Assembly: GCA_002354335.1 (NCBI GenBank)
Contig: DELI01000023.1
Coordinates: 149,490 to 213,489 of the forward strand
Length of the DNA: 64,000 bases
Direction: 5' to 3'
From: Sphingobacterium sp. UBA2700
GTDB taxonomy: Bacteria > Bacteroidota > Bacteroidia > Sphingobacteriales > Sphingobacteriaceae
Part shown: piece by piece, positions 60,210-64,000 of the stretch
Position numbering within the stretch: the first letter of the stretch is position 1
Layout: each line of letters starts with the position of its first letter
Notes under the pieces: generated by a model
The model's input: only the letters and a program-made list of their open reading frames with translations
Told to the model about the DNA's origin: nothing
The model's database searches: none
Translations under genes and position numbers: made by a program

Positions 60210-62623
60210 CGGCTCAGTCCTTTCTGTTGATCTTGATAAAATCTATAAGTCAATCCGGCCATCATGACCCTGCCGGGTTGCCCCAGCATGTAACGGCTCG
60301 TAAAATCAAATAGATTGTCAGCTACGACGCGGAAGGTCACACGATCTTGCAGGATTCTCTTATCCAGCGTCAGGTTGACCAGTGTATGGTAGGGCACAAA
60401 CTTGTCGCCATCATCGATAAACTGGTTGCCATTGGTTTCCTGGAACGGATATTTCCCGCGGTAGTTCGCACGGATGCTGATGCTGCTCTTCCAGGGCGCA
60501 TACGTATAATGCGCTTTCAGGTTCAGCATATGTCTGGAACGGTCCTCTATTCCCCAATAATCCGACTCCCTACTTGCTCTGTACTCGCCAGTGCGCGCGT
60601 TGTTATACTGATTGTAGGGATAACGCCCCGCGCGGATACTGTCGACAACAGATCGATCCTTTGCCTCGAGATACTGATAGCCAAGGGAAACATTCAAATC
60701 CTTGCTCAGCTGATAATTCATCGAAAACTCCAGACCTCTATTTTCTACAGAGGGCAGGTTTCTATACGTATAGATTTGGGAAACAGAGGTGCCGGTTCCT
60801 ACATTAACAGCATTTATTTGATCTTTTATGCGGTGATAGAATAGCGATACTTCTGCTCGCAGATTCTTCCGCGGGTTCCAAGTCAGTCCCAAATGGTTGG
60901 ACCAGCTTTTTTCCGCTTTTAAGTTTCCTGCAAGCAGGTTGACCAGATAGCTGTTCCGATCGCTCAACTCACCATTTTTATACATTTCGTCTGTAATGCC
61001 CCGAAGGCGCTCATTGCCGACCACCAGGTAATTTGCTGTAGGGTTATAGAATACCTGGTAGAGCATTTTATAGTCTGGAGCTTTAAATCCGGCGCCAGTT
61101 CCTGCCTTCAACAGGAGCTTTTCGGTAAGCTGGTATTGTAAACCCGCGCTGGGGCTGATGCGCCCGTTGTAAACATTTGTTTGGTCATATCGCAGACCTA
61201 CTGTTGCTCGCAAGGGTTGCAGAATGGTCCATTCGCTTTGCAGGAATGCAAAAGCGGTACGGAGCCTGCGTTCTGCATCCAATGCAGCATTGTCCATGAG
61301 CTCGATGCTCCCGCCTAGTCCGCCAGTCAGGCTTAATCCCCTGAAGGCTTGATAGCTAAACTGCTGTTCCAGCCGATGGTTGGTCTGTCCAAACTCTTCA
61401 GCGGCGGCTTCTATGCCCTGCTCGAGCCAACGGGCCTGCATATCGCTCTTGAAGCGCGTGATGTAATAACGGCTCATTGTACGCAGCTTCTCGCTCCATT
61501 GATGGTCATAACTCAGTGCAGCGTTCATGTCCTGATCGCTTTGATTGTCTTTTATGGCCAGGTCGGCAGCCCATGCCTGCATCATCTCCGACTCCCGCGC
61601 GGCATAGCGTGCCGACAGGCCGAGTATACCCTTCGCTGACGCGGCGAAGCGCACTCGGCCCTGCAGGCTATAATTACTATAAGGGGGAAAAGTCGTGCTG
61701 CGGCTTAACAATTGCCCGCGATCGGTATTAAAACCATCGGTTTGGTAATAATTCGCCGAAAGGACAATCGACCCGCGATTGTTTGAAAAAGGTGCCTCTC
61801 CCTCCACAGTCGCATCGACCGTATTTTGAGAGCCGTAAAATGCGGCCGCCTGTGCTTGCGCCTGTGTGGCCCCATGTCGAGTAATGATGTTTATGGCACC
61901 ACCCATAGCATCACTACCATAAAGACAGGAAGAAGCACCTTTAATAATTTCAATTCGTTCTATATTGGCAACGGAGATCCGTGAGAGGTCGAAATTCCCG
62001 GAATTCCGACCCATCATCGGTTGCCCATCGATTAGGACCATGATGTAATTGCTGCTGAAGCCCTGAACTTGCACGCCCGTTGCGCGCGCTCCACCCGAAA
62101 TATCGTTGACTACCGCGACACCCGTTTGCTCCTTCATCACCTCATCCAAGCGGCGGCTACCCATGCTTTCAATTTCTGCACGGCTGACCACCTTTACCGG
62201 CATGCCCGCGAGTCCTGCTTTCAAAAGATTGTCGACTACTTTGTAGTGCCCCTTGATCTGTACTTCCTCGAGCTGCTTCTCAGCCTTTGCCAATGCTAAT
62301 TCCAAACGGGTCAATTGCTTTTCAACAATATCGACCCGATCGGAATAACTAGCATAGTTTAATGCCTGGACAACGATTTGATATCGCCCAGCGATTAAAT
62401 TGTTAAAAGTAAAGAAGCCTTGTTTATCGGTAATTCGAAGATGCTCGTCAGGAAAGAGGGACACGCTTGCTCCAGCTATCGCGTGTCCCAAACTGTCCAA
62501 TACGCGACCGCGAAGGTCGCCCCGGATACCGGATTGGGCAGAAGCAGAAAGGGTATTAATTATTAGTAGTAAATATGACATCGCAACGGCTCGAATAAAT
62601 ATTTTAATATCTCGGAATAGCAT
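60206..62623 (-). CDS. TonB-dependent receptor, HmuR-like haem/iron receptor
   Basis: The 805-residue outer-membrane receptor has a signal peptide (cleavage near SAQS). A carboxypeptidase-regulatory-like domain follows (about 35-115, GRVLDSLGHAIAGASV). The plug is at about 130-245 (MGSRRLDEVMKEQTGVAVV, VLIDGQPMMGRN, IERIEIIKGASSCLYGSDAMGG), and the 22-strand barrel ends RVMMAGLTYRFYQ. The first gene of the HmuY run, it is probably activated by the AraC-type protein upstream through the 21-bp repeats. It overlaps the HmuY gene downstream by 4 nt. Confidence 0.93.
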   Translation of the reverse strand: MLFRDIKIFIRAVAMSYLLLIINTLSASAQSGIRGDLRGRVLDSLGHAIAGASVSLFPDEHLRITDKQGFFTFNNLIAGRYQIVVQALNYASYSDRVDIVEKQLTRLELALAKAEKQLEEVQIKGHYKVVDNLLKAGLAGMPVKVVSRAEIESMGSRRLDEVMKEQTGVAVVNDISGGARATGVQVQGFSSNYIMVLIDGQPMMGRNSGNFDLSRISVANIERIEIIKGASSCLYGSDAMGGAINIITRHGATQAQAQAAAFYGSQNTVDATVEGEAPFSNNRGSIVLSANYYQTDGFNTDRGQLLSRSTTFPPYSNYSLQGRVRFAASAKGILGLSARYAARESEMMQAWAADLAIKDNQSDQDMNAALSYDHQWSEKLRTMSRYYITRFKSDMQARWLEQGIEAAAEEFGQTNHRLEQQFSYQAFRGLSLTGGLGGSIELMDNAALDAERRLRTAFAFLQSEWTILQPLRATVGLRYDQTNVYNGRISPSAGLQYQLTEKLLLKAGTGAGFKAPDYKMLYQVFYNPTANYLVVGNERLRGITDEMYKNGELSDRNSYLVNLLAGNLKAEKSWSNHLGLTWNPRKNLRAEVSLFYHRIKDQINAVNVGTGTSVSQIYTYRNLPSVENRGLEFSMNYQLSKDLNVSLGYQYLEAKDRSVVDSIRAGRYPYNQYNNARTGEYRASRESDYWGIEDRSRHMLNLKAHYTYAPWKSSISIRANYRGKYPFQETNGNQFIDDGDKFVPYHTLVNLTLDKRILQDRVTFRVVADNLFDFTSRYMLGQPGRVMMAGLTYRFYQDQQKGLSR

Positions 62624-62658
62624 CTTCCTTATTTATAATCTTTCTAAATAACTATACA

Positions 62659-62666
62659 CAAAGATG
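62659..62666 (-). promoter_or_regulatory. -7-like promoter box of the TonB receptor gene (CATCTTTG)
   Basis: On the minus strand CATCTTTG lies 35 bp before the receptor ATG. The nearest 21-bp repeat begins 16 bp upstream, overlapping the -33 position, which fits an activator replacing a missing -33 element. Confidence 0.45.
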
Positions 62667-62681
62667 CTTATTGAAATGATT

Positions 62682-62744
62682 AGTTGCTTTATCCTATCCG
62701 TTTTTTGATTTGTCCTTTCCGTTTTTAATTTTATCCAATCCGTT
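62682..62744 (-). promoter_or_regulatory. three abutting 21-bp direct repeats, candidate AraC-type operator
   Basis: Units 62724-62744, 62703-62723 and 62682-62702 each begin AACGGA on the minus strand and share AACGGAWWGGAYAAA, with a looser A-rich remainder. A degenerate fourth unit (CGGATT core) sits at about 62745-62762, 18 bp from the third. Two helical turns per unit suit AraC-family dimers or monomers in tandem. The array sits between the AraC-type gene and the receptor promoter. Confidence 0.7.
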
Positions 62745-62766
62745 AATTTTATTTAATCCGGAGAAA

Positions 62767-63750
62767 TCACAGACTCACTTCGCTTGGTGATAAGCCGTAG
62801 AAACGTTTAAACGCTCTTGTAAAGTTCCCCTGATGCTTGAAGCCTAGCAGCATACTGATCTCGTTCATATTGGTATTGCGCTCCTCGGTAATTAGCCGGC
62901 GCGCCTCCATCATGCGCAGTCGGTTAACAAAATCATAGATCGTCGTGCCATACATACGCTTGAAACCCGTTCTTAATTTCGACTCGTTCAAAGCCGCGTT
63001 CCGCGCAAGCTCGCGCTGCGTCGGCGGATTGGTAAAATTCTGCTCCAAGGTATGCCGCACCAGCTCCAGCTTCTCCAAATCATCAGGCAGGGTTTCCAGC
63101 TGCAGATGCTGTTGCAAAGACAGCATATACTGCTCCAACTGATAAATGATCAATTCCATCACCCGTGCATCCACAAACATGCGCTTTAAAGCGCCTTCAT
63201 AGCGGCATTCCATAATCTGGTCGATGCTGCTGCGCATCTCCGGCGTGATATATAGATTATCCTTCATCAGCGATGCCGTCTGCCCCCTATCCATAGCGAC
63301 CATAAACTCTTCATGCAAAGGCGAGCTGGTGTCGACCATTTTCAGGTAATAGTCCTTGGAAAGCACAATCAGGAAGTAGATGTACTCCTGCCCCGCTTTG
63401 ACCGGATAGCACTGCTTCTGCGACGGAATAAACCGAATATTATGATATCCCTGAAAGCATTTTCCGTTTCTGCCGTTGCCCGAGCAAGCCTGATTCTTTA
63501 ACAATATAAACTGACAGATGACAGCCTCCCCTTCAATGTGGGTCTCAATTGCTGTATCCTCCGCAAAATGGAACTCCGAATGCAGCATAAAAAAACCATC
63601 CGTCGATAATTGATAGTTCTTGATTCGAATGGTCGTATGTTGAATACTAAGTTCCCGCTCCGAAAGTGTGTGCAAAGCACGATATTTATCTGGTAATTCC
63701 TCCGCAAAAAGCCATTCCGACTGATTTGCAATCTTCGCTTGTATTAACAT
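62767..63750 (-). CDS. AraC family transcriptional regulator
   Basis: The 327-residue protein has two C-terminal AraC helix-turn-helix motifs (about 225-325: QRELARNAALNESKLRTGFKR and MNEISMLLGFKHQGNFTRAFKRFYG). The N-terminal ~200 residues form a sensor region that contains Cys residues in ACSGNGRNGKCFQG (about 90-103), a CX9C spacing that might bind metal (inference). The layout resembles PchR-type siderophore regulators. It lies directly upstream of the TonB receptor on the same strand, with three 21-bp repeats between. Confidence 0.9.
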   Translation of the reverse strand: MLIQAKIANQSEWLFAEELPDKYRALHTLSERELSIQHTTIRIKNYQLSTDGFFMLHSEFHFAEDTAIETHIEGEAVICQFILLKNQACSGNGRNGKCFQGYHNIRFIPSQKQCYPVKAGQEYIYFLIVLSKDYYLKMVDTSSPLHEEFMVAMDRGQTASLMKDNLYITPEMRSSIDQIMECRYEGALKRMFVDARVMELIIYQLEQYMLSLQQHLQLETLPDDLEKLELVRHTLEQNFTNPPTQRELARNAALNESKLRTGFKRMYGTTIYDFVNRLRMMEARRLITEERNTNMNEISMLLGFKHQGNFTRAFKRFYGLSPSEVSL

Positions 63751-63806
63751 AGTTTCTTATTGGTTTGAAAAAAGTAATTACCGCTTTTCGATAATGTACC
63801 CTAGGT

Positions 63807-63838
63807 CAAATATAGATATTATTTAAATCGATTCTAAA
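63807..63838 (-). promoter_or_regulatory. promoter of the AraC-type gene (TTTA-N20-TATATTTG)
   Basis: On the minus strand TATATTTG (63807-63814) fits TAnnTTTG and TTTA (63835-63838) is 20 bp upstream. The leader to the AraC-type start is about 50 nt. Confidence 0.5.
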
Positions 63839-63893
63839 TAAGAAAAGTATATTTTTACAGAATATTGATAAGTATTTAACTATAAGAATATTT

Positions 63894-64000
63894 TAATTAG
63901 TATTTAGTAGTTAGTATTTAGTAGTTAGACCTATGGCGTTCGGATAGATTTTAGACATTAGATATGAGATGTTAGATGTTTGTCCATCCCTGAAATAGGT
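63894..64000. repeat. TAGTAnTTAG / ATTAGATATGAGAT intergenic repeat at the window edge
   Basis: TAGTATTTAGTAGTTAG-type sequence is followed by ACCTATGGCG and by ATTAGATATGAGATGTTAGAT. The same succession forms the left arm of the element at 13.66-13.71 kb. The element continues past the right end of the window. Confidence 0.6.

Overview
The window reads as chromosomal DNA of a Bacteroidota bacterium, most probably family Sphingobacteriaceae (Sphingobacterium-like). The evidence is the gene content: a lipidated TamA variant (TamL) next to TamB, HmuY-type lipoproteins beside a TonB-dependent receptor with a carboxypeptidase-regulatory N-domain, DUF5018-like, DUF4342 and DUF2931-like families, and many lipoproteins. 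Shine-Dalgarno sequences are weak or absent, and the -7 promoter boxes fit TAnnTTTG (for example 25220, 31236, 36001 and 63807). The genus is inferred. There is no prophage, insertion sequence, CRISPR array or rRNA operon; the one RNA gene found is tRNA-Cys.

Layout. 1-1.6 kb: the start of a LolD/YbbA-like ABC ATPase, divergent from a TesA-like SGNH esterase lipoprotein, then a small lipoprotein. 1.9-6.8 kb: a SulP anion transporter convergent with a pstSCAB phosphate operon whose genes overlap by exactly 11 nt each. 7.1-8.9 kb: an exported PHP-domain protein and a TlpA-like thioredoxin. 9.0-13.2 kb: a sulfane-sulfur island with a Crp-type regulator, a CstB-like persulfide dioxygenase/rhodanese, two YeeE/YedE half-transporters and a divergent TauE/SafE carrier; the intergenic regions share a GTAAC-N4-GTWAC motif. 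13.3-14.5 kb: DUF4342 and Dabb proteins flanking an intergenic block with two kinds of repeat. 14.7-22.3 kb: tamB-tamL. 22.4-29.2 kb: malate dehydrogenase, a retropepsin-like protein, an MFS transporter, transaldolase/Fsa, a Fur-family repressor and RNase R. 29.4-30.9 kb: a predicted surface metzincin-like protease with an F5/8C domain. 31.3-34.8 kb: rpsL-rpsG-fusA-rpsJ, closed by a terminator. 35-40 kb: an outer-membrane barrel, tRNA-Cys with a 59-residue basic protein, CutC, a GDPD and a beta-propeller protein. 40.4-45 kb: DsbD, a cysteine-synthase-like enzyme divergent from an Lrp regulator, and two TlpA-like proteins. 45.1-51.3 kb: a tripartite RND efflux operon with a small upstream membrane protein. 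51.4-53.4 kb: two hypotheticals, a second Crp-type regulator and a DUF2892 protein.

53.5-63.8 kb, the most distinctive region: an AraC-type regulator is followed on the same strand by an eight-gene run. In transcription order this is the TonB receptor, two HmuY-like lipoproteins, a DUF5018-like lipoprotein, a third diverged HmuY-like protein, a second DUF5018-like lipoprotein, a di-heme cytochrome c peroxidase and an S41 protease. Three abutting 21-bp direct repeats lie between the regulator and the receptor, immediately upstream of a -7 box. This looks like an AraC-activated haem or iron acquisition system with a redox and a proteolytic component. Its substrate and working mechanism are inference.

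Functional links. DsbD can pass electrons from the cytoplasm to the periplasmic TlpA-like proteins. The sulfur genes form a coherent uptake, persulfide oxidation and export module under a local regulator. TamL/TamB form an envelope biogenesis pair. Sequence-level curiosities include repeated 11-nt gene overlaps, a composite intergenic element with long inverted arms and related copies elsewhere in the window, and an early end to the str operon after rpsJ.
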